Source: Prunella strophiata
Lineage: Eukaryota > Chordata > Aves > Passeriformes > Prunellidae
Length of the DNA: 64,000 bases
Assembly: GCA_036583965.1 (NCBI GenBank)
Contig: JAZBQD010000019.1
Coordinates: 18,598,085 to 18,662,084 of the forward strand
Reading direction: 5' to 3'
Position numbers and translations under genes: made by a program. Positions 12,164-25,600 of this stretch are shown here, in pieces (the first letter of the stretch is position 1; each line of letters opens with the position of its first letter). The notes under the pieces are model-generated. The model was not told the origin of the DNA. It was given only the letters and a program-made list of their open reading frames with translations, and did no database searches.

Positions 12164-12469
12164 TCACCTGTGGTCACGTGTTATTTGCTTAGACATCAGC
12201 AACTTATAGTAACTACTGCTTTCAGTAGTAATCCTGAAATGGGAAAATACTAAGGTTTTCACTTTTTCCAAGGGCTTACTTCTTTCAGGTACAAAACACT
12301 TCTCTCTGGAAGGTTCAGAAACTTTCTTGTTTTCCTGTTTCCTATTTGGAGTGACCACCAGAAACAATGCAAGGAAGACTACAGAAAACTTCAACCTCTT
12401 TTTCAATGCTAAAGGAATGCAAACAGGTTGGAACTTACATTTTAAAAGCCAGTTGTAATTCAAGCTCAT
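12164..12469 (-). other. Unidentified 101-codon frame containing a candidate exon
   Basis: An ATG at 12469 directly follows an acceptor-like CCTTTTCAG and opens a 101-codon frame. Its N-terminal third has a basic stretch (LKKRLK) followed by a hydrophobic run (FSVVFLALFLVV), the layout of a signal anchor. The rest is basic and Ser-rich. Inside it, 12168-12233 (66 bases) is bounded by a very good acceptor (TAGTATTTTCCCATTTCAG) and a donor CACAG/gtgatg, and it is open only in this same frame. So it is either one small single-pass frame or just the 66-base exon with the rest intronic. I do not recognise the protein. A frame of this length is close to the upper tail expected by chance here. Confidence 0.2.
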
Positions 12470-12576
12470 CTGAAAAGGACTGCTTTCCTAAATATAGCAC
12501 TCCCCCAAAAAATATTTCTTAAAAATGAGCTGAGACAGGAGTGAGTAAATGGATAAGTAAATAATATTTCTCAATA

Positions 12577-12662
12577 ACAAAAAAAAAAAAAAAACAACAA
12601 AAAAAAAAAACAAAAAAAAAACAACAAAACAAAAACAAACCACACCAAAAAAAAAAAAAAAA
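12577..12662. repeat. A-rich low-complexity tract
   Basis: About 85 bp of nearly pure A with scattered C on the plus strand, interrupted by short CAACAA and CACACC units. It does not look like the tail of a processed transcript: no retrocopy precedes it, and CR1 does not leave poly(A) tails. Confidence 0.9.
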
Positions 12663-15600
12663 CCTGGGTACTAAAAATACAGGTATGACACAAAAAGAGG
12701 CTTTTTATTTCTCTTGCTCTAATAGTTTCAGGGTAACATGGCTGTAAACCAGCAGGCAGCCATAAACACCAATGGAGAGTGCTTAAATCAATATGAAAAA
12801 AACAGGTTTTCCAACTGCAGCCTTTGCAATCTTAAAAAAAAAGCATTAAGAGGCAGAAGGAACACATTGCATTCACCATACAATTTTCTGAGTGTCACAG
12901 AGGTTAAGAGGCTCCTTGGCCATATCAGCAGGTAAATCCTCTATGTTCCAAACCCAGCAGGAACATCAGTAATTTACAGCAAGGGATCTGTGCAGTATCT
13001 TCTGTTTTTCATCCATGAAGAGCATTTTTGTTGTCTAGGTGCTGTGCATGGTAGAATTTCCTGTTGTTTCTTAATATAGGAAAATTGAATTTGTTGCACA
13101 GGAGAAGTTTTGATGTGCATACTTGAAATAATTCTCAGGCACCTCCGTTTTATTTCTCAGATGATTTTTCCATCAGTAAGTTTCTTAAGTTGTGTCTTTC
13201 CCTCTCTCCCCACTTCCCAAGTCAATGGCAATACAATTGTTTAACTGTGGCCTGCTGACAATAGAAACTTTTTTTTAGTTAGAGGCATGTGGTGTTATAG
13301 CCACCTAATAGATAAGTTGTAGATAGCATGACAGTAATCACAAGTCACTGACTGGGTTGCAGAAGCTGCATTCTTCCTCTTTCCAACTTAACTTTTGCAA
13401 AATTTCAATAAAGTGTAAGTTAATTTAATTTTTTATGGAAGAAAGAAGGGACTTCTGCTCATGAAAAAGTGCTAAGGACCTATTCTCCAGGGTTTATGAT
13501 ACTGAAAAATACAGCTGCAAAAAGGATGTTGAGGAAATTTCATATACATGTGCTAATTTTGATAAACAGACTCCAAACATTTAGTTTCAGAAATAAAACT
13601 GCTCTGAATGATCACCCTCTCACACTTCCAAGATAACAAAATGACATCTGTAGAAGAGATTTTTTTTTTTCTTACTGTTTGTATGTCAAATTATAGGTGC
13701 TGTTCCTGACATTTAACTGATTTTTGATCATTTTACTGTTCTTCCTAAAAAGGATTAATGATCATACTGATGGTCTTCCTTTCAAGAAAGAATTCCAAGA
13801 TTGCAGTTGCATTGCCTGGGTTACTGGAGTTTTAAGAGTTCTGCAGGATTTCAACTTTTAAGAAGATCTATTTAAAACCTGTTAACTAATGAAAACTTTT
13901 TGACAGTCAGGAGATATTTTCACAGAGGCAAAAATTACTGTACTTTTAGGAATCTAACTTGAGTATGCTACAGAAGAACAAGCTTAGAAATAAAGTAATT
14001 TAAACCAGAAAAAGGTAGACAAAGGTGGATACTTATATAGTCTGTGTTCATTCATGGGTATTATGCATAATGGGGGTTTTGTGTGTCTGTTTTTGGATAC
14101 AGGTTTGAACAGGTTAGAAATACCTTCATGAAGAAATTATCTGAAAAATATGAAGTTCATATATATCTATATAAGGATGAAGGATCTGGAATTGTTTTTA
14201 TTAATACTGCTAAACCTTCATGCAGAAAAATTAAGAAATGTTTTTGATAAATATTTATGTGGAAATAAGCTAATTTTTTTTTTTTTTTTTAATCATTGTT
14301 GCTCAACCCTTGTTTCACTGGTGAAAAACTTATTTGTATTTCTTTTTCCAAAAGCTGTCAATTTCTGTTTCTTTGTCTGACACCTATGAACAAGGTTGTC
14401 AAGGTGGATGGAGGAGAGGGGTAGCTGGGGCAGAATTACACAGCTGGTGTTGACACAGACTCACATGCACAGTTATTTGCAGGGTCCATAGCTAAAGGCA
14501 TACATGGATTCTAATGGCAAATGCTGCTTCCAGGGACAAAAGGGAAACAGTTTTAAAAAGTCTATAAATCATTGAAAACTACAGAAATCCATTTAAATGA
14601 CAAAGGTCCTAAACTGTCACAGTAAATGTAAAGAAAAACATCAGCTTCAAATCTGAATGATCAGATCAGCCTGTTAATTTAAAGCTTTTATTGTGTCCAG
14701 GTTCTTAACACCTGAAAGCAAATTGTTCTGTAATGTAGGACTCATGATGATGGGATGCCATAGATGTGTTAATACTATGTACCTGCAAAGACAGAGTGTT
14801 TCAAGAGCACACACACAAAGTACTGCTGTCATGGACTGGCATTGCCAGTTAAGTATAAAGCAACCAACATGCTATGTTATTAAGAGCCAAGCTTTTTAGT
14901 TTGCAAAGTGTCACACTTTGAAAGGTAATTTAATGCTGCTGAAGTTAGAAGCTGTTTTTAGGTTTAAAGTTGCCAACTATACTGCACACCTGCACCACAT
15001 AATTTTAAAAGGCATTCTGGTCCTTTTTTCTCATCATATCAGACAGTCTGTGTGTATGTGCTAAGGTTTTTTATTCTTACAGCAGAAAGATAAAGTATTC
15101 ACAGCAGGTTATCTACCTTAAAAAGACAGCAAATGTTACTCCATGATATTGAAAGCACACACAAAATCATCTTGGTAATTTTTTTCTAAAAAAGTTGTTG
15201 TGTGACAATGTTTGTCTTATATGCATCTTAATAGCCATGAATATATCTTCTATTTTTACACATTTTCAAAATAATTTGGCCCCTCTGCTATATTTTCATT
15301 TCAGGTAAATGAAGGTTTTTATACTACTGAAAGGGGTAATGAAATTTTTGTCATCTGGCAAGTTACATGAAACTGTGTTCTTTACTCTAAATTTTAGTTA
15401 TAAGAATGAAAAGAGGAAAATTCCTTACCAGTAATTTCATGTCTTCTACTCCAAACAGAATTATGGTAACTTTAATGCTGTGACAGAAAAAGCCAAAGGA
15501 AACAAAGCACATAAATCCCTACTGAGATAAACTTATGCATGTAAATTTACTTTCATTTTATCCTGTTGAATACCGGAAAGGTTATCTGTTATTAGCTGAC

Positions 15601-18388
15601 ATAAGTGCATCTGCAAGGAGCACTTGAAAATGTTAATTTTTTTGGAGAGAAAATTAAAACAGCTTCTTTTCTGCATCTCTGAACTCACAATAAATTAAGA
15701 GAACCACCTAAGAAATTTGTTTGGTGAGATGATCTTTTAAAATTGCGTTTTCAACATTTTCTTCCATAGGATTTCTAATCTGTTATGGGTAAATCTCAGA
15801 GTTGGCAAAAGACTGTTTCCATAGGCACTGAAAACTGCAAAACTTATTTTCATCCTGTATGTCCCTTGACCAAATAATGGTCAGATGGAATCCTTAGGAA
15901 ATGTGGCTTTTTTCTAGAGCTGAAAGTCTCTCTTTCCTAAGGAAGGAAAAATGACAGTGGGTGCCTTGTTGAAATGCTTTTTAGGCCATTGAATTCAAAG
16001 TGCTGTATAAGAATGCAGTCTTTTGTAAGTTAATTTCAGATCCTCTCCAGAATAAAGAATTCGTGGCAGGTGAAAATTGAAAACAGTGGCTGAAAGGAAT
16101 AAAGTTAGTACAGAAACCTTTAAAATGTAAAAAGGTTCAGATTTTGTTCACTGTGATTTTCAGGGTAATTGCAAATCATTTTTTAACCTATTTAAACCAA
16201 TTTCCCCATCTTCAGTTACTCCTGTTGCTCTTACTGCATGTTTTTTCCTCTTGCTTTTGTACTGACAGTAGCACATTTTACTTAATGACTCATACACTTT
16301 GTTTTTCCTTTTTCATTTATTCAGTTCACAGGACACTTCAGTGCTCTACTGGAAAAGTACTATTGAAATTTATAAATTATGTTAATTTTAAAATTATTGA
16401 TAATAATGTAGCTCTGCAATAAGAATGCCATAGCTAAGAAATGGAAATGTTGCCTTTCCTATTTTTAGTCTTGTAAACATATGAAATTTAAGAGACATAA
16501 CCATTATAAGAGGGTTGAATTTTAAATTTGTTCTGTCTTTGGAGAAATTGACCAACCCTCCAGTGACAGCATAATCCAGAAAGTTTCTATTTATAATCCA
16601 TTTTAAAAGCAGAAAAATTCTAATCATAAACCTCATGAGAGCAATTCTTTCCTTTTTTAATAGATTAAATTAATTTCACTGTTGTAACTTGGAACATGAG
16701 GAAAAAACCCTCATGCTTAAGTTTGGGCTGTGTATGACTAACTGCTGAGAGATCTCATACAAGAAAGTCCTGTTTTCATAATTCAATGACACTGAGAACA
16801 TGTTTAATCTTTCTTATATTATAGAGAAGCTTTCTTCTGTATCTGGAAGCAGAGACTGGTTAAGATTGCAGAGGTTGTCTGATCTATCCATGTATTACAG
16901 ATATTATGCTCTTCATAGACACAGTCATAGTCCTTAACATCAGTGTTCAGGTCTCACCATTAAATCAATACATAGGGAGAATTCTGAAGTCAGGTATTAG
17001 AAGATAATTTAAAACATTTCCCATAAATCTGAATAGTAAATAAAATCCTATCATTTCACTGTATGATAATGGCAGCCTATGGAAGTGAAACTTCACTACC
17101 TACTCAAATTAAATTTATTTTAGAAATAAGTACTTTTATAGAAGCAATAATTTCAATGTACTTCTGACCAGACCTTGGACCTTTCTATCTGAATGCTATT
17201 GAAGGACAGTTTTTCAGCCTGGTTTAAGTCTCTATGCATAAGACAGACCATTGGCTTAGACTTGATTTTGGAACTTCACTCCCACACACTGGCATATACA
17301 CAGAGAAACAGAAAGGTTGGAAAAGTTCCTTACATTTGGAAATGCTGAGAAAGATATATTCTCTTGTAGTTTTGTTTTGTTTGATTTGGAAATGCAAATA
17401 TTATTGGAAATAATCCTTGAGACTGTAAACTCCAGCTCCACTGATCTTGAATGCTCAGCTTCGAGGCTTAAGCAATCACCTTCAGCATAAAAGAGCTTAG
17501 ATTAAAAATATCTTATTCAAAATTATTATAATGATTTAAACTATTATTTAATTTAATTGTCAATTTATATTAGAATGGACAATGAGCAGCAGGCTTTTTC
17601 TGGAAATGGGAGTGAATTCAGAGATATTCTTTAAATACTAAATATCTGAAACACAATACTGTCTGGTTTTAGACAGGAAAAGCAAATGAGTTGTAATGAT
17701 ATATAAAGGAATTCTAAGAGGGCATTTTGGTGTGCTTTGGTTCAGACAGTAAGAGTGTGAAGAAAATATTTCAAAATTAGTCTTAAACTGAGTTCCATTT
17801 ATTTATTTCTGTTCCTTAACAGTTGATTTAGGGACATTCCATCAAAACTGAGGTACACTAAAAAAATTAAATGTAAGCTTGCTAACGTGCCTAGCAATTT
17901 ACAGGAAACTTGAAATGCATTTTGATTAAATTACTTATTTTATTTGAGGTGCAGCACCTTTTGTGTAAAGTCTCTTATGAAGCTATAGAGGCTTTAAATA
18001 AACCTCACTTGTTAAAAGCACAAAAGAAATGTCCTGAAGGTAACAGGCCTACTTTGTCAGGACTTTGGTAACTGAATGACAAAAAATAGTTTTTGAGTCT
18101 TTTAATTCTTTGGATTTGGTGAAAGACATTTGGAGAGGTTAAACAAAGTTTGCATTCAACATTGTGTTCAGCTGCTCACGTGACAAGGTTAACCAGAAAA
18201 TTCTGCTGCCTTTCTCTATAACAGACTGCTTATTGAATGTCCATTATTTAAAACTCAAGAGGCATAAAGGAAACATATAAATTATCATTTGGATGACAGA
18301 TTATAAAAGAAACTTATAAGGATTTTATAAATTTAAGTAACAATTGGAGATTAAATACATTCAGCAGATATCATTCTTTAATACACAC
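12663..18388. other. AT-rich non-coding stretch, nothing recognised
   Basis: 5.7 kb without a recognisable gene or repeat family. The frames at 14150-14380 and 16144-16422 are T-rich, hydrophobic and chance-like. Confidence 0.55.
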
Positions 18389-18691
18389 TGTCGCCCTGAT
18401 TTTTTAAGTTTCTCTAAAGCCTTCTGATGTTTACATTCTTGTGCAGAACTTTCTCACACACTTTCTGTAAATAACTTATTGTTTTGTCTTCCTCTATGGA
18501 GGAAGAGCAACTTGATAGACTGTTGAGTTGTCCAGTGGCATTGAGGAGGTGGCACTGTCACCCTCCAATGACACTGGGATTTCAGAAAACTATAAATGGA
18601 GTCAGATTTCAATAAACTCTCTCTTTTTGCTCTCTCACACCTTGCAAAGAGCTGCTGTCCGCAGTTGTGTCGTTTGTGCTCCACAGTGACA
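18389..18691 (+). mobile_element. Solo LTR of an endogenous retrovirus (family shared with 44660-44964)
   Basis: A 303-bp unit that begins TGTCGCC and ends CAGTGACA (TG...CA termini). In the plus orientation it has a TATA-like box (ACTATAAATGG, about 18589-18599) and an AATAAA at 18611-18616, followed by a short R/U5-like end, so it reads as U3-R-U5. A second copy, about 95% identical by eye, lies inverted at 44660-44964. Flanks CACAC (18384-18388) and CACAC (18692-18696) are compatible with a 5-bp target-site duplication, but they lie in a CA-rich run and are ambiguous. No primer-binding site follows the 3' end, so it is a solo LTR formed by recombination, not the 5' end of the pol relic 100 bp downstream. 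Confidence 0.88.
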
Positions 18692-18789
18692 CACACCATA
18701 CTTAATTAAAACATAAAATGAAGAAATTAAGTCACTTCAGAAATACAAATGTATTCTGCCCTTTTGTAGCTTGATGGCATTAGGGTACA

Positions 18790-19310
18790 TCATGCACCAG
18801 ATCTATGACAGCCTTATACTCCTGTGAGCCTGACATGTCAGTGGATTCCCTAAAGCTGACTGCATTGGAGACTGAAGTCAGCCTCACTGGGAATGAGTGG
18901 CAAAAGCACCCCATTGTGACTTGCACCCTTGGCACAGATTGTCTCAGGAGAGGGTATTTCAAAGACCCAAAAAGGTGCTGGCAGGCTTTCAGTGCAGCTG
19001 CCTTGGAGATGGAGGAAATTGAGCAGCTGTCTACCTTGCCCTTGTCTCTGAGGGCCCTTCTGTTGTGGGATTGCTGAAGGGTTGAAGAGCAAAAGGTGCA
19101 TGATCTCTCCCACAAGGAGCACCATCTGAGACTCCCTGATTCCCATCCATACACTCCTTTGGTGACTAGAGAGCCAAGGAGTGATCAGTAGAGCCCACTC
19201 ACCCTTTAAGAATCTCACACTCTGTGCCAAATAGGATTTGGGATTTAACTCCAGCTGGCAGCTAAATACCACTCACCCTGATGCCCTGCCCTGCTGCCCC
19301 CAGTGGGGAG
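18790..19310 (+). pseudogene. Endogenous retrovirus pol relic (class III / ERV-L-like), broken
   Basis: The plus-strand frame 18805-19077 contains words typical of the protease-to-reverse-transcriptase junction of avian ERV-L-type pol, for example SLTGNEWQKHPIV and RRGYFKDPK. The frame ends at a stop at 19075-19077. Related sequence continues in a shifted frame with further stops to roughly 19310, so the copy is dead. No reverse-transcriptase catalytic motif is preserved and no gag or env piece was seen nearby. Minus-strand frames across this block (18780-19272) are antisense shadows. The family assignment is from remembered family features and needs a search. It lies between a solo LTR of a different element and an LTR-like relic. 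Confidence 0.6.
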
Positions 19311-19524
19311 GAGAATTGAAAAACAGTAAACCACATGGATGCAGATAAGAACAGTTTAATACCTGAAATAAATTCTTGAACTTGTGCTTGCTGGCAGAGC
19401 ATGGGTAACAGAAAAGTCCTTGTCTTAGGGTAAGCATTGCACAGCAACAACAAAACCAGCAGCATGTTATCAATATTATTCTCTTAGTGAACCCGAGATA
19501 CAGCTCTGTTCCAGCTGCTAGGAA
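19311..19524. mobile_element. LTR-like retroelement relic (probable)
   Basis: Contains a GATAAGAACAGTTTAATACC-like stretch and a TGTTATCAATATTATTCTCT stretch followed by CTCTGTTCCAGCTGCTAGGA. This order resembles LTR-associated repeats of songbird endogenous retroviruses as I remember them. There are no clear termini or target-site duplications. It joins directly to a CR1 fragment at about 19525. Confidence 0.35.
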
Positions 19525-19650
19525 GGAAATGATAGCTGGAGGCTGTCTTAGGCACAGCAATCATAAAATTAAGGAGTTTTTGACTCTTGGAGAAGCAAGG
19601 AGGTATGCCAGCAGAGATGCCACTTTGGACTCCCAGAATAGAGTTTTAGT
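19525..19650 (+). mobile_element. CR1 LINE fragment (internal ORF2 region), plus strand
   Basis: The run GGCTGTCTTAGGCACAGCAA, then GAGTTTTTGACTCTTGGAGA and GCCAGCAGAGATGCCA is a diverged copy of the CR1 ORF2 segment between the endonuclease and reverse-transcriptase regions. It is truncated at both ends with no 3' tail. Confidence 0.5.
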
Positions 19651-22600
19651 AGTTATAGTCACTATTTATTTTCATTATTTCTGCCCTTGTTCCTAATTTC
19701 AGTCCCTTTTAAAAATCCCCTGAAATGGACAAGTTCACAAATTAATTGAAAAATGTAATAATTTTTAAATTTATAAAATATTATGCTTAGAAAACCTGAA
19801 TTAATATTTTTTTAACAATGTCCAATCTAGGCATTGTCTAAGTAATCAATTATTTATTAATGTCTTCACTGTCTTTGTGGTCCTGTTTTTCTCTAGTGTC
19901 TCTTTGACTGAGTAGTGTACCAGCATCCAAAGTATCATTAAATAATAAATCAGTAAGTAGTATTCACCTCATCATACTCCAGGTCACACAATCTATCATT
20001 TCTGAGAATTCCCATTAACTCTTGTGGATTAGTAACCTGAAAATGTGCTTTGTCATTGAAATAAGGGAAGAAAATGCAAGGAGAAAGAACTCTCTTATAG
20101 GTTGCAGTTTTCAGAGCAGGATAACCTTGTCCTGAGAGAGACTAGTAATATTTCCCTCTGGAACTCTTGAATTTCTCTTCACATGCTGATTGTATTTTAC
20201 AAAGCGTTTGCATTTATTATGTTAAGCATGCATTGAAACGTTATTTATTTATTTTTTTAATCTTACCTGATGACAGAGGGAAAGAAGCAGAGGGGGATAA
20301 CTTGTGTTGGACATTTCTTGGCAGCAGCTGACAGCAATCATGATGTGGCAATTGATCCTGAACAGTGTGGACCACTGTTAAAACACTGTGACCTATTTTA
20401 GTGATTCAGGTAGAATTTCTGTTCCTGAAAGACAAGTAAAAAGAACTGGGAAAAGAAGGGACAAGAGATCATTCTTCAAGAGAGGAGCAGCAGTTTAGGA
20501 GAAACACATTACCTGACTATTTCCTGTACTCTATTTCCTGTACTCGTCACTAATTCAGGCTAAATACTTTGGTTTGCCCCTTTTGTGTCAGTGAAAAGTC
20601 ATTCATTACTCTAAATGCAGTTTCAGGCTTTTTTGTCAGCTTGTAATAGTGCAGTTTATCACCACAGCAAGAGGGAAAAGCACAGAAAAATTAGGTTAAT
20701 CAATACCACTGCAGTGTGTTTGACATTACATTCAGGAAAGGTTTAGCATGTCAGTCCTAACTACAGGCCATAAACTGCCTGAGGTCTGTGTGTGCTCTTG
20801 ATGTGAATGCTGGTTCCTCATGCAGATCGAGGGCAGAACATAGCTTTAAGCTTCTGCTAATCATGCACCCCCTGCAGACACCAAACACCTTGGATTGGAA
20901 AAAATGTGACATCACTGCTTCCAATTTTCCCTCTCCTGAAAAGAAATTCTAATGTTTCTAATTGACAGACCTAGGCAAAATTGTTAAGCAAATGTTCTGC
21001 TTAAAACTTATAAACTATTTTTTTCCCTTAACATTTAAAACTATTCATTCAGTGCTTGGTAGGAAGGGATTTGTTGGAGGCTGGTGTTTGGGGTTTTATG
21101 AGCATTTTGGTACTTTTACACAGGATCAATGTAGGGAATTACAAACTGACAATGGAAAAAATATTTGTGAGGACACTTTAGTAGTAAGGGATAGGATGTA
21201 TGATAATATGCTTACAACCATAGGGAACTTAGGGGGAAAAAAACTTCCTACTCTTTGTACTGCAAAATCACAGGACTTCCAGATATATGCAGATTCATAT
21301 CTATGGGTAAAAAGATATATTAATCCCTTATTTGTCAAAATACGTGCTCTAATACTGAAGGCATTATTCGAGCAAATGCTGGTGATGACTGTGATGACAA
21401 TGACAACCTTATGATGCATTTTTATAGCACTGGAAGTTACTCCCCATTTATTTAGACTCATGCATGTTGTAATCCTGTGTTAATTAGGTAGTTTCTATCT
21501 TCATTTTATTTTCTAAATGCCAAAAATCTGTTTGAAGTTCGTTCAGAGCAAGAACTGAGCACTGTGGGTTTTAACATTGTACGAAGCATTGCTATAATTT
21601 AAAATGTATTTTATATCAGTTATTTTAAATTACATGTTCTTGAAGATATGTCATCATTTTGTAAACCTCAGTAAAATATTCTTTTTTTTATTTTTAGAAG
21701 AATTAATTGTAGTTTATACAATTATGTAGTCTGAGATAAAGTTCAAAGACTCAAGAATGAATATCATTCAAATTTACAGAAGCCTGCAGTTCAGATCCTT
21801 CGTAGACTTAAAGAGACATTACTTCTCTGAAATTAATGGAGCTATACAGACTTGCTCCAACTCAGAAACTGTACTGGAATGTTTATCTAAAGAAAATGTA
21901 AAAATCTTTCATCTTGAAATTGAGTAAGGTAGTTCATAAATATAGGCTTTCCTTCAAGACTTTTGGTATGAGTGTAATTTTCATTTGAATGAGGACAAAA
22001 GGGCTACTCTCTGCATAAATTACAGATAAAACAGGAAAAGGAAAAAAGGACAATTAGAAAGATACACTGACAACTAATAAAACTTGAGTACAAGTGAGAT
22101 ATATTCATTAAATAAACCCCGAGTGTAGTTCTTACGTACTACTAAACTATCAGGACCTAAGGTTTATTTCTGAATTATTTTTCTATGTGCATTTTTTTAT
22201 GTTAAATATTCCCCTTCGCACCTGCAAATGAATTTATTTTAAAGTCAGAGGGGATTATTATGATCACTTATTCTGAACTTTTATATAAGGCCTGACCCAT
22301 CTTATGAAGCAAAATAATACAATTTCCTCCATAATAATCTGTATTTTATGTGGGGTTTATTTTTGGTTTGTTTTGTCTTGTTTTTGGTTTGGTTTTTTTT
22401 TTTTTTTCTAAGAGTATTTTTAAAAAGTGAGATGTGGATTTCACTGAGAACAATGTCTCACCCCATTGTTTGACTGTAGGGCAACCCCAGGCACACATTG
22501 CTGCTATTCTTTTATCTCTATTATTCAGAGAATAGGTAATATTTTGTGGGATAGGCTTTCCAAAGCTTTTCAGTGCTTGTGTTTTACATGCCAGATTTTT

Positions 22601-25600
22601 TCTTTTTTGGTTCCTGTAAACATTTTTTCAGAAGTATTTATAGATTAATTTCTAAAATGGGTCTGAAAGAATTATACATTTTAATTGGCATGTTGAATAA
22701 GTAAGTCGTGGCTCCATATAGACTGCCATAATAATTATTAAACATGAGAGAATATATATTTCTGAAAATGAGGACAATACTCAGACTTCCATCTCTGAAA
22801 TGCACACTGGTATAGCAAGTTACTTTTACAACTATTTGACAGAAAAAAGACAGAGGCACACTCCCTATTCAGTTAATCATACATACATATATATACACAC
22901 ACAAAGATATTTCTCTTAAAGGAAAAAGTGTTATTGACACCTGCAGGCCTAAGTATGATATATTCATTTTAAAAACAAATTCAAGAAGGAGTCCAGATTT
23001 GATTCTGGATGCAATTATGTGGAGAAATTTTGTGTTTGTAAACCAAATGTAAAATTCAGTGGGAATCTAAGTAGATAGTAATATGACCAGGGTGGCAATA
23101 AAGGTGCTTTGGACCTCGAAGTGAATCACTTAGTCTGGAGGCCCCTTTGAATGTTGGCAACAGTGCATCTACAGTGATGCTTGTAGGCAGTCTTCAAGCA
23201 TTTTATTCTGGCAGCTAATAATAAATTCACTGTGTATTTTATCAGCCCTGATATTCCCTGGATAAGGGCCAAAGAGAAAAGCATTTATCTACCGTGTGCA
23301 TCTACTTAAAAGCTGGAACAAATATTTATTTTTATTAGAAAAGTCACTCACTCATGGCCTTCATTTCCACATAGCAAGTGCAAATGATTTTCTGGAGCAT
23401 TTCTGTGGAATTATGCTCTTTGTTGAAAAGTCTACATTAAGAAGGTGATACTTTATTAATATCAAATGAAACCTTGTTAACCACTTAAAAGTTAAAATGG
23501 AATGAAAGTCTGTAACTGTGCCTTTTGCACCTAGCATATGCATCACTTTTTCATATGCTGCAGGGCATCTAAGGTAATTTAAACAAATTTTATACTGCCT
23601 TATGATGCAATGAAATAAATAAGTGGAATGATATGGTGATTGTCTAAGTATGAAGACTGAAAAACTGAGACAAGAAGCATTTGCTAAATTCTAGAAGACT
23701 TCTCATAATAATTAATTCACTGAGTTTTAAGTGATTTATCATCTGTGAAAACAATAAAATTCAGAAATGCCAAGTGAGGAAAGATTGTGCCATGAAACTG
23801 AAAACTATTGGAACCCAATGTTGGGCTTATGAAGAGTTGTTACCAGAGTTGTGTAACATTTTGGGATGGTGTGCTGAGTGTGTATGGATTATTTTGAAAA
23901 GCAGTGGTTTTAATTTGCAGAGATTCATATGCAATTCTAGTTAAACCAGTCTACTCACACCACCTGGAAACTGCATGAATGGTGCAGAGCAATTTTCTAT
24001 ATTTTATTAATACAGTACCTGAAAAGATTATTGGAATGTTTATCAGTATTGTTTAATAGCGGATTGTTTGACAAACAGGAAGGCATGACTTCAGGCAAGT
24101 ATTTAATTATAATTTCTGTGTTTATTTATTGTGTTTTCAGCTATTTTAATTAGGCAGATTATACATCTGTAGCTAGAAATTGAAAGAAGAGCATTTGAAA
24201 AGAACAGGCTAAAAACATAAGATTTTCTTACACCACAGCAAAAATATTTTGTGATGTTTAAAATGAAGAAAAGCAAACAGCTCTGTCCTCCTGTGCTTGA
24301 GATATAAAGTAACAAAGCTAAACTGAGTGTAGATTACTATCTTAAGTTATACCTTCTTCCTACTATTAGGATTTAGTAATATTTTAGTTTGGAAAAACTG
24401 ATTTAAAGCTCAGTATTGCTGTAATATTGACTACCCCTGCTTTGCCAACTGACTGCATTAGAATCAACTAGAAGATACAAATTTAGGTTGAATGTGCTCC
24501 TGAAGGAACCAATGTGGTGTTCCTCTGTAATGCTCCAGGGAGCATGCATTGTGAGCAAAAGGTACCATCCTTTGGAGGACAGCAAATTTTCTTTCAGGTC
24601 TTCTATCAATTAGGTCTCTGCATGCAGAAGATTCTGTCCTTAATGGACAGACAATCTGAGATACAAAAATTTATTTCAAATCCTCTCTTAAGCATAGGCA
24701 CTCATTGCCTCTGTAGGACCAGCAACTGCTGCAAGCTTCATTGGTAGCATGCAAACACAAATGGTGCTAGAATGATGCTGGTCCACAATACATGACAATA
24801 TTATTTCTGTCTTTTCATCATACCAGTTGCTAACTCAGATTTGTTCAATGACAACAATTATTAAACTGATGTCCAAATGCAATTTACCCTATGAAGTATA
24901 GTTGATACAAAGCCTACTGTGGCTGAGGACCTACCCTCAGTATTAGAAAATAATCATAGGTTTTGGGTGAAGGAAAGGTCCAAAGTTAAGGAACCACCTT
25001 CAGGGAAAAGGTTCCAGACTGCAGTGTCCTGAACACTAGGTTTAATGCACCCTAAACACCATAAATCCTTGTTGATACATCTCTACTCTGTGTTGTTTAT
25101 TCTGTCTAGCACCATATGCTAGATCCATTTATGTCTCCCTTTCTTCGTTCATATCATTAGCAGATATCTTTACTGCATCCCCCTAGTAACACATTCAACA
25201 GACCTTTTGAGTAAACTAGCATCTACTACTATTTTATTAAGAACATATTTTCTCTCATAATTTTTCACAAGACCTATAGGTGGCCAAAACATGCCAGTTG
25301 ATTTTATATTAGGGTACCTTGCATGTAACTTTAAGATAACCTAGTCAAATAACCAGAATTTTCTATACCCAACACTATCAATTGCAGCTACAGCACAAAA
25401 AAAAAAAATTAGAAGATACTCTCAAAAGTCTTTATTACTATATAGATAAAATAACATCACTATTTTCTGCAAGTCTGTATATGAAGTAATAGAACATCAA
25501 TAAGGAGAAGCATAAGAACTGAAGAGAATAATCAGAAAAGTCCTATGGCAAATCCTTATGACCCACCTTAGAAGACAAGGGTTATTGAGGTTCTTGTTAA

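Noticed and set aside
12577..12662. A-rich tract as the poly(A) tail of a processed pseudogene
   Set aside because: No retrocopied coding sequence precedes it and there is no flanking duplication; bird CR1 does not produce such tails efficiently.
18850..19272. 140-codon minus-strand frame
   Set aside because: It is antisense to the retroviral pol relic, whose plus-strand translation carries the recognisable words.
18389..19310. Solo LTR plus pol relic as one internally deleted provirus
   Set aside because: No primer-binding site follows the LTR, a possible target-site duplication closes it, and the pol piece looks like a different retroviral class.
19273..19560. 95-codon minus-strand Cys-rich frame
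   Set aside because: It runs across LTR-like and CR1 relics on the opposite strand and has no domain or start context.
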